Of a stretch of DNA of 64,000 nt, positions 1 to 10,700 are shown in pieces; position 1 is the stretch's first letter; every line of letters starts with the position of its first letter. The position numbers and the translations under genes are program-made. Source of the DNA: a virus. The stretch is taken from positions 38,193 through 102,192 of the IMG/VR virus record IMGVR_UViG_3300032073_000011; one strand, 5' to 3'. The notes beneath the pieces were generated by a model. That model searched no databases, was not told where the DNA came from, and worked only from the letters and a program-made list of their open reading frames with translations.

Positions 1-182
1 TGTAATATAAATAAACCTGGACTTGCTGCGGGTTGTTGTGTGTAACAATCATAGTTAACTTCACTATCACCTATTTGGAAAAGTCCTATATTTAATTTTC
101 CTTCTGATAGTTTTCTTCTACCGGCATCGGTAAGACGAGCGACTATCGCTCCTTGTGTACTGTTTTTAATTATATAACTCAT
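1..182 (-). CDS. Partial structural protein, N-terminal 60 residues
   Basis: The gene starts with ATG at 182 and runs off the left edge of the window, so only about 60 residues are visible, beginning MSYIIKNSTQGAIVARLTDA. The segment reads like the start of a virion protein: a short strand, then a helix with a GRRKLSEG turn, then a strand with DSEVNYD. No family could be assigned. It is the last visible member of the leftward run of large tail or fibre genes, and the late-type motif at 192-207 lies just upstream of its start, so it probably begins its own transcript. A structural role is inferred from the neighbours only. Confidence 0.6.
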   Translation of the reverse strand, partial: MSYIIKNSTQGAIVARLTDAGRRKLSEGKLNIGLFQIGDSEVNYDCYTQQPAASPGLFIL

Positions 183-191
183 AGTTTTTTA

Positions 192-207
192 CTTTATACA
201 TAAATAC
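192..207 (-). promoter_or_regulatory. Late-type motif before the partial left-end gene
   Basis: On the coding strand this reads GTATTTATGTATAAAG, ending 9 bases before the ATG at 182. It matches the recurring RTATTTATnATAAAA pattern found upstream of many leftward units here. A promoter role is inferred. Confidence 0.5.
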
Positions 208-224
208 ATTTTATTTCAAAATGT

Positions 225-3200
225 TTAATATCCACCTTCAAATCCTTCAGCTCCACCTGGTCCCGCTAAATTAACTGGATTTATACCTGTTGGGGAATAA
301 AATACATCTCTTGTTATTTCAAATGGAACTATGTCCGTTTGACTTGTAGCATAAACACTTTCACCATTTAATAAAGGGTATTGTCTTGTAATGGATACCC
401 TGTATTTATAATTTCCTGGTGCTGGTGGTAACAATTTAAAAGAACAATAAATAGCTCCTATTCTATCAGCATCTATTGTTTTACTTAGTTCTTGTACTAT
501 ATTACCATCTTCATTAAATAATCTAACTCTAACAACATCTATTAATGTTTTATCTTTTAAATAGTTTATTGGTATTTGTGGTTCTTTGTTCATACTTATC
601 CCAGCTATCATATAAATTGTCTTATAAAATAAAGCGAAGGTGTCACCTGATTGGTAAGTATCTAAAGAAGATAATAATTGTATTCTAGTGTCACTGACTT
701 TGGTGTATCCACCAGCTCCTTCTCCTTGGGTTACACCATTTATTGCTAGTTGTACTCCACCGAATGACTGTTTTTCTAAATTAATATAGTAGTAACCATT
801 TTCTTCAAATATCATCTCAGTATCTGTGGTGGTAACAGTTTCTGGCATTGTAAAAAATTGTGCCCATGAACCACCTATAGCATCATACATAAATTTTAAT
901 TGGTCACCATTTTGTACTGTTTCAGGAAAAAATCTTACCGCCCTATTATGTAAAGTTAATTCATAGTCTCCGGTAGCTAATATAGTATTATAATTAGACA
1001 CATCCTTACCCATAGAATCAGTCATAGGAACATAAGTTGTGGTACCTGACCTTCCTTCAGAAACTACAATACCGTTTACTGTGACTATTGGTATACTAGG
1101 ATTAGCACTTCTAATTTGATGCGTGTATGTTGCACTACTGAAATCTGGGTGGGTTGCTGCAGGCATATTAGTGACTACTGTTGTTTCTACCCTTAATGAT
1201 GGTGTGGTAAAGGGAATTCTAAAACTATCTAATGTTAAAACAGGGATAGGTGGGTCTTTTACCAAAGCCATATAAAAATCCTGACTTGTAGAAACTAGTT
1301 CTTGTGGTGGATAAAAAGCTGTATCAATCCACACATCATTAGGTGATTTTTTATCTTTAAATAAATAACTTGGTCTTACAATATATTCCCAACTGCTTCC
1401 CGTACAGAAACCAGACCAAGGAATAAAAGTACTAGCACTTATTATAGTGCTTTGACTACTTTCATCATAATAAGTTGGTAAGGTGTCAAATATTGCTTCA
1501 TAAACTGGTGATGTTGCAATTCTATCTTCTTCTGTTATGTATGGATATATCCTAAATTTAGGGTACATATTACCGAATAACATGTCCGTATTGTTACCCC
1601 CATAATATACTTTTATTTCTCCACCACCTCCTTGACTTGCATTATAAACTGATAATGCTGGTTTATTACCTATCTGTGCACTTAATTTAACATTTGGTTT
1701 ACTTAAACCAACAATACTTAGACTAGGGGATGGCATTGTTTGTAATGTCACGTTAACTTTTGGGTTAACTTTTGGTACGTTTGGTTCCGTAGAAGTGTAA
1801 CTACTTGTATTATTAGTTTGTATTATATTAGTGGTTGTCCCTGTGGTAGCGGTAATAGTGACGGTGTTTGAAGGTCCTTGACTATTTCCACAATCTGGTG
1901 GGAGTATTTCTTGTTGTGATGGGTTACCAGTAAAACTAACGTGATAAAAACTTAACCCGGGTTGTGATGCTTGACCGTAACCAATTCTTTTAGAGCCTAA
2001 AAATTTACATAAATCATATCTTTGTAACCAATCATATTCATCATAAGCAGAAAAAGAGTTTCCAGACCATGTGGTTCTATCTAAAAGATTAAAATTAATG
2101 TCGTACCTTGGATTATATCCGTTTGATTGTCCTATCGCTCTGGTTGCACTAGAACCGGTACCCATTGTTTCAGTAAATTGTATATGAAAATGTTCTCCTG
2201 TAGTCCCTGAACGATTTATTTTAACTCTTACCGCTCCCATGTTTGCCCAAGCCCCTGTTCCCGCACTAAAAGGCGTAAGATAATCATCAAAATTAGCTAT
2301 GGTTACTTTACCCGCGTTAGGGTTTACACTAGTACATGCACCTTGGAAACAATCTCTAAACTGATAACCTTCTCTTTTAAAACCGAAACCACTACTACCC
2401 GCATTGTGACCTATACTAATTTTTCCTGATGTACCATTAGCTTGTAAATACAAACTATATGTAAACCCAGATGGTCCATATTTTGCGTCATCATCTCTAA
2501 ATGCAGCCAAAAATATATATAGACTATCATTATCTAATGTAGCATTAAATGTTGTTTGCCATGAATAGTTGTTATAGGAACATAAACTTAACATACCACC
2601 AGTACTAGAATTATTTGCCGTAGAACTTGCATAAAATTTACCATCAGTACCACCATCCGGATATATACCACTAAATGGAGCTACATTTCCTGAAGATGGG
2701 TCTACAGTAACATCCACAGCTGACACATCGGCTATAGAAAATCCTGAAGTAGCTCCTGTTAGATTAGAACTTCTGGGGTTACCTGGTATCCCATAGTTTT
2801 GACGTGGGTCATATGTTATCCAACTAAGTACAGCTCCATAACTTGGCCATAAATAAACAAATTTATTTATTATACTATTGTAATAAAACTTACCTATATT
2901 ACCCACACTTCTAGCTATGTCTGGCCCCACATTATTATTACCTTCTTCTGTTGTTAAAGCACTAACACCTAAGTACCAGTTTTGACCTAAATCTGTTTTT
3001 CTAGTTAAAGTGTCACCAGTATAAAACCACACATAAGGATTATCTGTGTCTATAGTCCCGTCTGGCAAAATACCAGTTTCATAGTATATTTGAGTTCCTC
3101 CTGTTGCTGGACCCCAACCAGGAGTACCAGGAAGGAAACTAAGGTGAAATGGTGCGTTAGGAAGAAAATTTTCCCATGTATTACCAATAACATTAGGTAA

Positions 3201-3782
3201 TAACCACCCATAAGATGTACCATTATCATTAAAATTATAGGCGGTACATCCACTTTGTGATGGTCTGGTATTAAAATCTATTATTTTTTCTTCCATTACT
3301 GTAACAGTATATAAACCATTTTCTATACCACTAAAAGCGTGACTTGTATCACCTGTGTTCCCATAATAAATGTCTACTAATTTATTATTTTTTCTTAACT
3401 CATATGTATATGTGGCTGTTGTGGTAGTAGAGTCTGATACTGTTATCTCTCCTTTTTTGTTTGGGTCTAATACACAGTCATCGTTAGTTAAACTGGCATT
3501 TATACTAGGTACTGTAAAAGCACTAAGTGTTATTGTTGTGGTTGCTGTCGCTCCCGTATAATCTGTTATAGTAGCCACATAATCATCAGCACATAAATTA
3601 CTAATATCAAAAGTATCTGCTGTATATAAAGTATTAGTACCTGACCAAGTTACTAGGTAAGGTGCACTATTAGTAGAAGCAGATATATTTGCCCCTATAA
3701 TACTCCCATTACAAGACCCACTTAATGTGTTGGTTATCTTATACCCGTTTAATTTCATATTACCTACATACGATATTGACAT
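225..3782 (-). CDS. Large tail/fibre protein with SprB-like repeats (1185 aa)
   Basis: Probable adsorption or tail-fibre protein. Residues about 20-90 and 95-170 resemble SprB-type adhesin repeats: a Cys, then a strand-rich segment, a line such as FSGIENGLYTVTV, then a distal Cys. These repeats are known from surface adhesins of gliding Bacteroidota. The middle is rich in Gly, Ser, Thr, Asn and Tyr, as in beta-structured fibre proteins. The protein ends in a Gly-rich tail, EGFEGGY, much like the tail of the protein encoded at 7725-10916. It is 13 bases downstream of the 1307-residue gene. Its sense leader reads AAAAATATATAAATA directly before the ATG. The receptor-binding role is inference from position and composition; the fold is not proven. 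Confidence 0.6.
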   Translation of the reverse strand: MSISYVGNMKLNGYKITNTLSGSCNGSIIGANISASTNSAPYLVTWSGTNTLYTADTFDISNLCADDYVATITDYTGATATTTITLSAFTVPSINASLTNDDCVLDPNKKGEITVSDSTTTTATYTYELRKNNKLVDIYYGNTGDTSHAFSGIENGLYTVTVMEEKIIDFNTRPSQSGCTAYNFNDNGTSYGWLLPNVIGNTWENFLPNAPFHLSFLPGTPGWGPATGGTQIYYETGILPDGTIDTDNPYVWFYTGDTLTRKTDLGQNWYLGVSALTTEEGNNNVGPDIARSVGNIGKFYYNSIINKFVYLWPSYGAVLSWITYDPRQNYGIPGNPRSSNLTGATSGFSIADVSAVDVTVDPSSGNVAPFSGIYPDGGTDGKFYASSTANNSSTGGMLSLCSYNNYSWQTTFNATLDNDSLYIFLAAFRDDDAKYGPSGFTYSLYLQANGTSGKISIGHNAGSSGFGFKREGYQFRDCFQGACTSVNPNAGKVTIANFDDYLTPFSAGTGAWANMGAVRVKINRSGTTGEHFHIQFTETMGTGSSATRAIGQSNGYNPRYDINFNLLDRTTWSGNSFSAYDEYDWLQRYDLCKFLGSKRIGYGQASQPGLSFYHVSFTGNPSQQEILPPDCGNSQGPSNTVTITATTGTTTNIIQTNNTSSYTSTEPNVPKVNPKVNVTLQTMPSPSLSIVGLSKPNVKLSAQIGNKPALSVYNASQGGGGEIKVYYGGNNTDMLFGNMYPKFRIYPYITEEDRIATSPVYEAIFDTLPTYYDESSQSTIISASTFIPWSGFCTGSSWEYIVRPSYLFKDKKSPNDVWIDTAFYPPQELVSTSQDFYMALVKDPPIPVLTLDSFRIPFTTPSLRVETTVVTNMPAATHPDFSSATYTHQIRSANPSIPIVTVNGIVVSEGRSGTTTYVPMTDSMGKDVSNYNTILATGDYELTLHNRAVRFFPETVQNGDQLKFMYDAIGGSWAQFFTMPETVTTTDTEMIFEENGYYYINLEKQSFGGVQLAINGVTQGEGAGGYTKVSDTRIQLLSSLDTYQSGDTFALFYKTIYMIAGISMNKEPQIPINYLKDKTLIDVVRVRLFNEDGNIVQELSKTIDADRIGAIYCSFKLLPPAPGNYKYRVSITRQYPLLNGESVYATSQTDIVPFEITRDVFYSPTGINPVNLAGPGGAEGFEGGY

Positions 3783-3795
3783 TATTTATATATTT

Positions 3796-6700
3796 TTAAC
3801 ATTCTTCTTTTAATGGTATACACCCTCTTTTTTCACACCAATAAGTACCTGCTTTACAAATACCGGCTTCTTCTTTTTCTTTTATGGATTCTTTTAAAAT
3901 CCGTGTTATTTCATCTTTAGATGTTGGTTTACCTTTTACACCCACCTCTACAACCGCTTTACTGTCTATAACCGCCTCTGTCGCTGCTTCTTCAATAGGG
4001 TCTGCTGGTTCTTTAGGTGTGACTGGGCCACCACCCCTTACTTTTTCAACACAGCTTTTTACACAATCATCTAAAGTACGATAAATACCACTTCTATCTT
4101 CAAAACACCTACCATCCATACATGAATAGAGTGTTTGGGAATCTGTAGGACCACCGGTTGGTTTACCACTAGGACCATCAGTTTCTTCATCACTCCTATC
4201 ATCTATTGGTGGTCTTGTGGTGGTTGTTGTGTCAACAATAATAGTCCCTTTTAACTTAACTGGTATACCGGTTTCTGTTGTAGATTGTGCATAATCTTTA
4301 AGTTCTGAACAGTCTTCTATTATAACTGGTTTACATTTTGCGTGTATTTCACTACAGTGTTTTCTGGAATTTTTAACACAATCAGTACAATCTTTTCCTT
4401 CTAAATCCGTAAATAAATCTGTTATACCATATATGGGGTCTATCTCTAAATGTTCCGCAACATCTTGTCCACAATCACAAAAGTACTTGCAGATATTCTG
4501 ATTGGGAAGTGTTTTAGGTTTAGGATTAGAATGGGAATCACTACTTAATATAGTTATCTCTTTTCCGTTTATAGTTATTTTTTTATCAACATTTTCTACC
4601 TTCCATTTATCTGGTCGTGTTTTGTGTAATATATCATAATCACTTAACACTTTTGTACCTGAACAAGGTTTGTAAAAATTACAGCTTGGTGTTACTACAA
4701 TATAATGAGTTAAATCATTACCGAAAAAGTTTTTAAATTTATTAATAATAACGTAAGATTGTGTAATTTGTGGAAAATTAAAATCACATTTTGCACCAAA
4801 ATCACTATTGTAGGTGGGTAAGTAAAAACAAAACACACCTTCTTTTTTCATCGCTGTTAATTTATTTTCTGGACTACTTGTTAGTTGGTAATCCTTTATT
4901 GTGTTATTTTCTAATAAATTTTGCCAATTATTTACTGGTTTTCCCGATTTTAGATTCCACATTAATTTATGGTTAGGTGCTGAACTATCTAAAAATGTTT
5001 GACGTGTAAATGATTCTGGAGTAATAGTTGGTCTTTTTATATTACCACATTTACGGTCTGAAAGATATAAAGTCCCATCTAATCTTACTTCTCTATCCAT
5101 ACCATTAGTTTTCATTAAAAACGGTTTGGATTGTTTACTTGCGTCAAAAAATAAATTTTTATATATTATAGAGTCTGATAGTTTAACCCCTCTGTACCAA
5201 GGAGATGCTATTTTATCCCCTAGGTGGTTTAGTTGGTGCCCTAAATTAATATCTAAATTTGTTGTACCCCCACCACCAAAATAATTACCCTTAGAAATGG
5301 ATTCCCAATTTACATCATAAGCTAATTCTATTATGTCACCAGCTGCTAAACTTATTAATCCGGTATCTAATACAATAGGTATTTGTTTAGAGAATATGGT
5401 AGTTGCTGATGCACCAGTTGTTATACAAACATTGTATGTGTTAGAAAACTTATCGTTTTCACTAACATCTAAAGTTAAGTAGTTGTCCGCAGTTCCATCA
5501 ATATTTGCTCTTTTAACATTAGTACTTACTAGAGTAGATGGGGTACCAGAAGTACCACCTGTAACCACACCACTAGTGGTTGACCCACTTGTATATCTAA
5601 GTATGGAGGCTTCGAAATTAAATTTCATAATACCACTATTAATTGGTGTTTGGTCCCACCAACCATCACCGGGTCTTTTAAATCTATAACCTGGATGTGC
5701 TTTACCACCAGTGTCTTGTAAGGTGGTTCTAGTTTCATCTTCACCGCCTTGAATGATGGATGTATTTATCAATCTTTTAGTTTGGTAGTCATTTTGTGGG
5801 AATACTCCTGTAGTTGCTGTTACCGCACTAGGACAAATACGACTTACGTAATCACACCATTGAGTATCTGTATATTTAACATTTAAAAATGCTTTATAAG
5901 TAAACCTATAAACACCGGTACTTTTAACGGTATATGTCATATAGTGTTTAGGGCTACTTTCATCTAAAGCTAAAGACCCACCCGAATTACCACTATAAAC
6001 ACCACTAAAACTATATGGTTTATATTGTTTATTAACGTCATTAATCATTGGACAAACATACTCTCTTTCCATATTACTTACAGGTATACATGTAGTTCCT
6101 GTGGTAGTAGAATGTGCAGAAAATGAATTCCCACTTATATGTAAATCGTAGGTATAGTCTGGTTGGTAGGCGGAGCTTGTAGTAGAAGTGAACGCAGAAT
6201 ATATGTCCACCTTTTTCATACCATACGTAGTTAAATAAAAATCAGTAATACTATTTGCACTAATAGGTGCGTAACAATATAATTCTGTTAATAATTGTTG
6301 GTTTGGACTACTACTATCTTTACCTGTTACTGGACCCATTTTTGGGTTGTAGTGATAGTCCCCAATATAGGGTTGCCCATTTAATTGTCTTAAAATTGTA
6401 CCGTCACTATACATTTCTTTTGTAACCCCACCTTCATTATTTACCTTTGTTTTTTTCCTAGGGCAAATTAATATATTTTTTATATAAGAATCACTATCAT
6501 AAGTAAAACTAACATCATTATATTCATCTAATAGAGACCGTTCAATCCATTGTGATATTTTACTATATGTTTTTTTTGGTCTTGTGACGGCATCACCATA
6601 AGACTCTGTGAATGCGTTTGCTACCGGATAGGTTTCTACATTACCTATTTGTTGTTTTTTTAATTTTTCTGAAAAGGATATAAGTTGTTCTCTACTATTG

Positions 6701-7719
6701 AAGGATAGAGAAAAACATTTGTTACTTCTGGAAACTATTTTATTGTTTCTAAGTTCGTTAATCCAACCTAGTGGATACATCTCTTTACCGTTTTTTATTA
6801 TTTTTCTAGTAGTTTTTATTTTGCCATCTTCTACTTCTCTCGATATATTATAAGGTATTTCAATAATATTACTATCGGTTAAACCTACACCTTCTAAATC
6901 TGTATTTAAATTTTTTGGGTTTTGTATTGCATAAACCTCACTACTCATCAGTGTTAGTGACGCTGCATCAACATTTTGTGAAACTAAAGCTTTGTTATAA
7001 TCAAAAATAACTTCTCTTGACGCTAAATCATTACTGGTTAAAGATATATAAGTTGTATCTAGTTTTATAGTGGGTGTTACATTTATTATAGGTTCAGGGA
7101 TAGTAATTGGTAATTCTGTACCCTGTACTATTGTTATTTCTTCTTTTTGTGTTTTAAAACCTAAAGATTTTACATATTGGCCTTCTGACTGGATGTGTAT
7201 ATCCAAATCAAAAGAGTACTTATTAGCTTGTTTCTTTGGTATATTTGCACCTGGTAATAACATTTGTAGTGAATGGAATTTACCCATTACTATAGTTTCG
7301 AATGGTAGCATTGCTCCTACTCCTCTAACCGCGTGTTTTGGTGTTTGGGTGGAGAAATAGTTTGGGTGTGATAGAAAGGCACCAAACCCATTACCCTTAA
7401 CACTTTCAAAACTATGAACACCTTTATTGGTTTTAAAAACTTCTAGAAATAAATCTGTTTTTCTTAAAGATATTATATTAGAAAATTGTTTAATTTTTAG
7501 GTGGTCACCAGAAAATCTCAAAAATAGTCTTTCTTCCTCCCCTTGATACATGCAAATAGCTTCTACTAAATTATCAGTATTGTACGTTAGTTGTATACAT
7601 TTTTTCTTATTGTATGCTTTACTGGTTGTATTCCCTGGTGTATTAGAGATTAAAAGCATGAATTTTATTTCATCACCTAACACTCTTAAATCTATATATG
7701 TTTTATATGTTTTTGCCAT
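3796..7719 (-). CDS. Large baseplate/fibre protein with Cys-rich C-terminus (1307 aa)
   Basis: No family was recognised for the bulk of the protein, which is beta-strand-rich with many Thr/Ser/Gly turns and looks virion-structural. The C-terminal quarter changes character. It carries cysteine clusters (CKYFCDCGQD, then CTDCVKNSRKHCSEIHAKC), a Thr/Pro-rich linker, a module CMDGRCFEDRSGIYRTLDDC, and a final CKAGTYWCEKRGCIPLKEEC. The YRTLDDC-type module matches the unit repeated many times in the 2918-residue protein at 12731-21487, so the two probably share a small disulfide- or metal-stabilised domain. The gene sits 5 bases after the upstream gene, in one leftward operon of tail genes. The structural role is inferred. 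Confidence 0.6.
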   Translation of the reverse strand: MAKTYKTYIDLRVLGDEIKFMLLISNTPGNTTSKAYNKKKCIQLTYNTDNLVEAICMYQGEEERLFLRFSGDHLKIKQFSNIISLRKTDLFLEVFKTNKGVHSFESVKGNGFGAFLSHPNYFSTQTPKHAVRGVGAMLPFETIVMGKFHSLQMLLPGANIPKKQANKYSFDLDIHIQSEGQYVKSLGFKTQKEEITIVQGTELPITIPEPIINVTPTIKLDTTYISLTSNDLASREVIFDYNKALVSQNVDAASLTLMSSEVYAIQNPKNLNTDLEGVGLTDSNIIEIPYNISREVEDGKIKTTRKIIKNGKEMYPLGWINELRNNKIVSRSNKCFSLSFNSREQLISFSEKLKKQQIGNVETYPVANAFTESYGDAVTRPKKTYSKISQWIERSLLDEYNDVSFTYDSDSYIKNILICPRKKTKVNNEGGVTKEMYSDGTILRQLNGQPYIGDYHYNPKMGPVTGKDSSSPNQQLLTELYCYAPISANSITDFYLTTYGMKKVDIYSAFTSTTSSAYQPDYTYDLHISGNSFSAHSTTTGTTCIPVSNMEREYVCPMINDVNKQYKPYSFSGVYSGNSGGSLALDESSPKHYMTYTVKSTGVYRFTYKAFLNVKYTDTQWCDYVSRICPSAVTATTGVFPQNDYQTKRLINTSIIQGGEDETRTTLQDTGGKAHPGYRFKRPGDGWWDQTPINSGIMKFNFEASILRYTSGSTTSGVVTGGTSGTPSTLVSTNVKRANIDGTADNYLTLDVSENDKFSNTYNVCITTGASATTIFSKQIPIVLDTGLISLAAGDIIELAYDVNWESISKGNYFGGGGTTNLDINLGHQLNHLGDKIASPWYRGVKLSDSIIYKNLFFDASKQSKPFLMKTNGMDREVRLDGTLYLSDRKCGNIKRPTITPESFTRQTFLDSSAPNHKLMWNLKSGKPVNNWQNLLENNTIKDYQLTSSPENKLTAMKKEGVFCFYLPTYNSDFGAKCDFNFPQITQSYVIINKFKNFFGNDLTHYIVVTPSCNFYKPCSGTKVLSDYDILHKTRPDKWKVENVDKKITINGKEITILSSDSHSNPKPKTLPNQNICKYFCDCGQDVAEHLEIDPIYGITDLFTDLEGKDCTDCVKNSRKHCSEIHAKCKPVIIEDCSELKDYAQSTTETGIPVKLKGTIIVDTTTTTRPPIDDRSDEETDGPSGKPTGGPTDSQTLYSCMDGRCFEDRSGIYRTLDDCVKSCVEKVRGGGPVTPKEPADPIEEAATEAVIDSKAVVEVGVKGKPTSKDEITRILKESIKEKEEAGICKAGTYWCEKRGCIPLKEEC

Positions 7720-7724
7720 AACTT

Positions 7725-10700
7725 TTAATATCCACCACCACCACTAGACATACCCCCACCGGTTGACCTACCTCCCGAGGAGTTAGATATTCTACTTGTG
7801 TTTATACTACTACCTATTCCTCGCCTACCAGTTTGTATATTATCAGTAGGGGTTAGAGTGTAGTTTTCTAACCAACTTAGGTCATCAAAACCTAATTCTT
7901 TTAAACCTTTTATACACAATAAATTATCTGTACTTCCTTTTTTTGTAAAGACTGCCTTAGATGTAAATTTTGTTCTGTTAGTCTGAAAACTATTTGCTAA
8001 TTTATTGGTTTCTTTACTAAGTAATGGACTACCTATAAATCTACCTTGATTATTTATATTATAAGAAGTAGCGTAACTAGAAAGTGGTATGGTACTTGAG
8101 CCTGAAAATAAATTGTCATAATAAGTTGTACCAGATTGTGGTGGTGTGGGCATGGACATCATTCTAGCTGAATTACTAAATAAAGGCCATGGATAACCAG
8201 TGTATCCACTTGCGGAAGTGGTAAATGTCATTGAGTACACACTCTGCAGTGGGTCACCACTTACAGTAAAACATTTATAAACAAACTTATCTCTATGGAA
8301 TGCAGAATTTTCTACCTTAACACCACTTGTCCAAAGTGTTGTTGTGGGAAGCATCTGCTCAACAATTTTTATCCAATAATCACCTAAAGCTTGTGTATAA
8401 TCAATCATTTTTTGATAGGTGTATTGATTATTTTCACCACAATTTTTGTTTAAATATTCTAAATAAATTTGTTGTAGTGTTGGGTACCCACCTGTCTTAC
8501 CATCATTTATTGTCATTCTATTTTTGGCGTCTATAAAAACTTTCCAAAAATGATTTTTAAATGTTTTAAAATCTAAGGTTTTTGCATTTATCTTTGGATT
8601 TGTAGAGTCCCAAACACCACCTGGTCTAGGGTATGGTGAAGGTAGTGTACCACCACTAAAGAAACAATCCGACTTAACCGATTGTTGCCACACATCGTAA
8701 GTTAAACCTTGGCCTATATTAAGGGATAAATCAACATTTTTTACATTTAATACTAGTTTTTCACTTTGTGTTTGGTAATACGCGTCTCTATTATTGAAAG
8801 AGTAGTCTCTGTACTGTGTTCCTTCTTGTAGTACCCAAGATTTTTTATCATCATTAATTCTGGTAAGTCCAAACCCAAATGACATGTGTGGAAACCTCCT
8901 AAATCTATCTAGATAAGGTGCTTTTACTAAATTAGAATATTGACCCATCGTCCAAAAACCACCCCATGTAAATTCTGCGTATTTAGTAACAGTATTAGGT
9001 GTACACCCAGTTAGGGTAGAAGCACTTAAATTTAAAACTAAGTCTGATTTATGTTCTTCAGTCATTTCAAACCAACCAGCTCCTCTTTGGAAAAAGTAAC
9101 TTTCGGTAAATCTAGGTTTTGTGGGGTATCCCTGTGTGTCTATAGGATAGTCTGATAATACAAATGGATTAAAGGTTGTACCTGTAGAAATATAATATTG
9201 GTTAAATGGTATACTATAATTTAGTGTTTCTGTAGTATAGGACCCACCAGATATTTTTTCCCATTGGTAGTCGAATTTATTTTGTATTTTTTGGTATGAT
9301 GCAACTTCTCCAGCTGCTCCTTTAGACCATTCGAATCTCATACCTGGATTCATATTTATAGGAGCTCCAGCTATCACCACATATTCATTAAACTCAACCA
9401 AAGCTTCTGGTGCACCTAACAAAGTGAGTAAAAATTCTATAGATTTTCTAGTTCCTTTTGATTTAAATAGATAGGCTGTATTAAGTAATATTCTTCTATA
9501 TAATTCAATATCTAATTCTGCTGGTGTTTGTGAAACACTGGTACCGGAGTATTCGGGTGTATTAACACCTAAAACACTATCTAAAAATGTTGTGTTATCT
9601 AAAGTACTTGGTGTAGACCAACCTAAAGTTTTTGCGAAATTTTTTATTAACTCATTAGGTATATTATTTTTACCGTCGTAACTTACATTTGTCATATAAG
9701 CTATCCCATCTACAAATGTTTTTATATTATCAAAACTCCTACCATAAATCTGTAAAGTTTTTTCTATATATTGGTTTGTACCGTCGAATTCTTTTAATTG
9801 TGGTGAAGTTAAAAATCTAGAAACTAGATTGGTTTTTTCTCTATCGATTTCATCACCTAAGTCCGCTAATTTTATTAAATAATTAGTATATCTATCACTA
9901 TCGATGTCTATATTTACATTATCTTCTAAAGGCCAAGTTTGTTTTACTTTATCATAATATTTTACACCACTAGTTGTTTCTTTTACTACTTGGAATATTG
10001 AGGTATATATTGGTGTGATATCTCTATTAACTAAAAACTTTTCCACATTACCTAGATTTTTAAACTCTTCTTCTGTTTGGTTTTGTGTTGGTCTTATGTA
10101 GAATGTTTCTATTGTTGAGGTTACTATTGTTCCACCAGTCAATGGTAAATTAAATGGGTTACCTTTTACAGTAAATTCTATGTAGTCGGTCGTTGTTGTT
10201 TGTGGTTTAAATTCTTTAATTCTGTATTCTTTTTCACCAATCTGACCACTAAAACTTAAAGCGTATTTTTTAAAATGTTGTGTAATATTTCTAATTGGTG
10301 AGACTGTCCCATCAGCAATCTTTAGTAGGGTATCAGCGGAAACCCCAAAAGTGTTAAAATTATTTAATATTTGTTCTTTACTTATAGCACCGGTTAATAA
10401 ATCTCCATTTGTGGTAAATTCTAAACTAAATGGGTTGGATAGGGTGTTTACGTTGGTTTTAAATGTGGTTTCTTCAGTACTTAAACTATATAAAATATCA
10501 TAAGCTGTAGTATTACCTGAAACAAGGTTAATGTTAACCCCATCCACAAATAAGGCTGCGGGAAAAAAATTAACTACGTTTTGTGTGGCTACAGCTAGAC
10601 GTTTTTTTAATGACCCATATAAAACAAAACTAGATATTTCACTCATATCATTATTAACAAAAACTTCTAAACTATTACTTGTTAGTTTTTGAGCGAGAGC

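Noticed and set aside
3050-3253. Minus-strand ORF in an alternative frame of the 1185-residue tail gene
   Set aside because: Shadow of a long coding frame: no leader motif, biased composition, and the host frame is clearly continuous.
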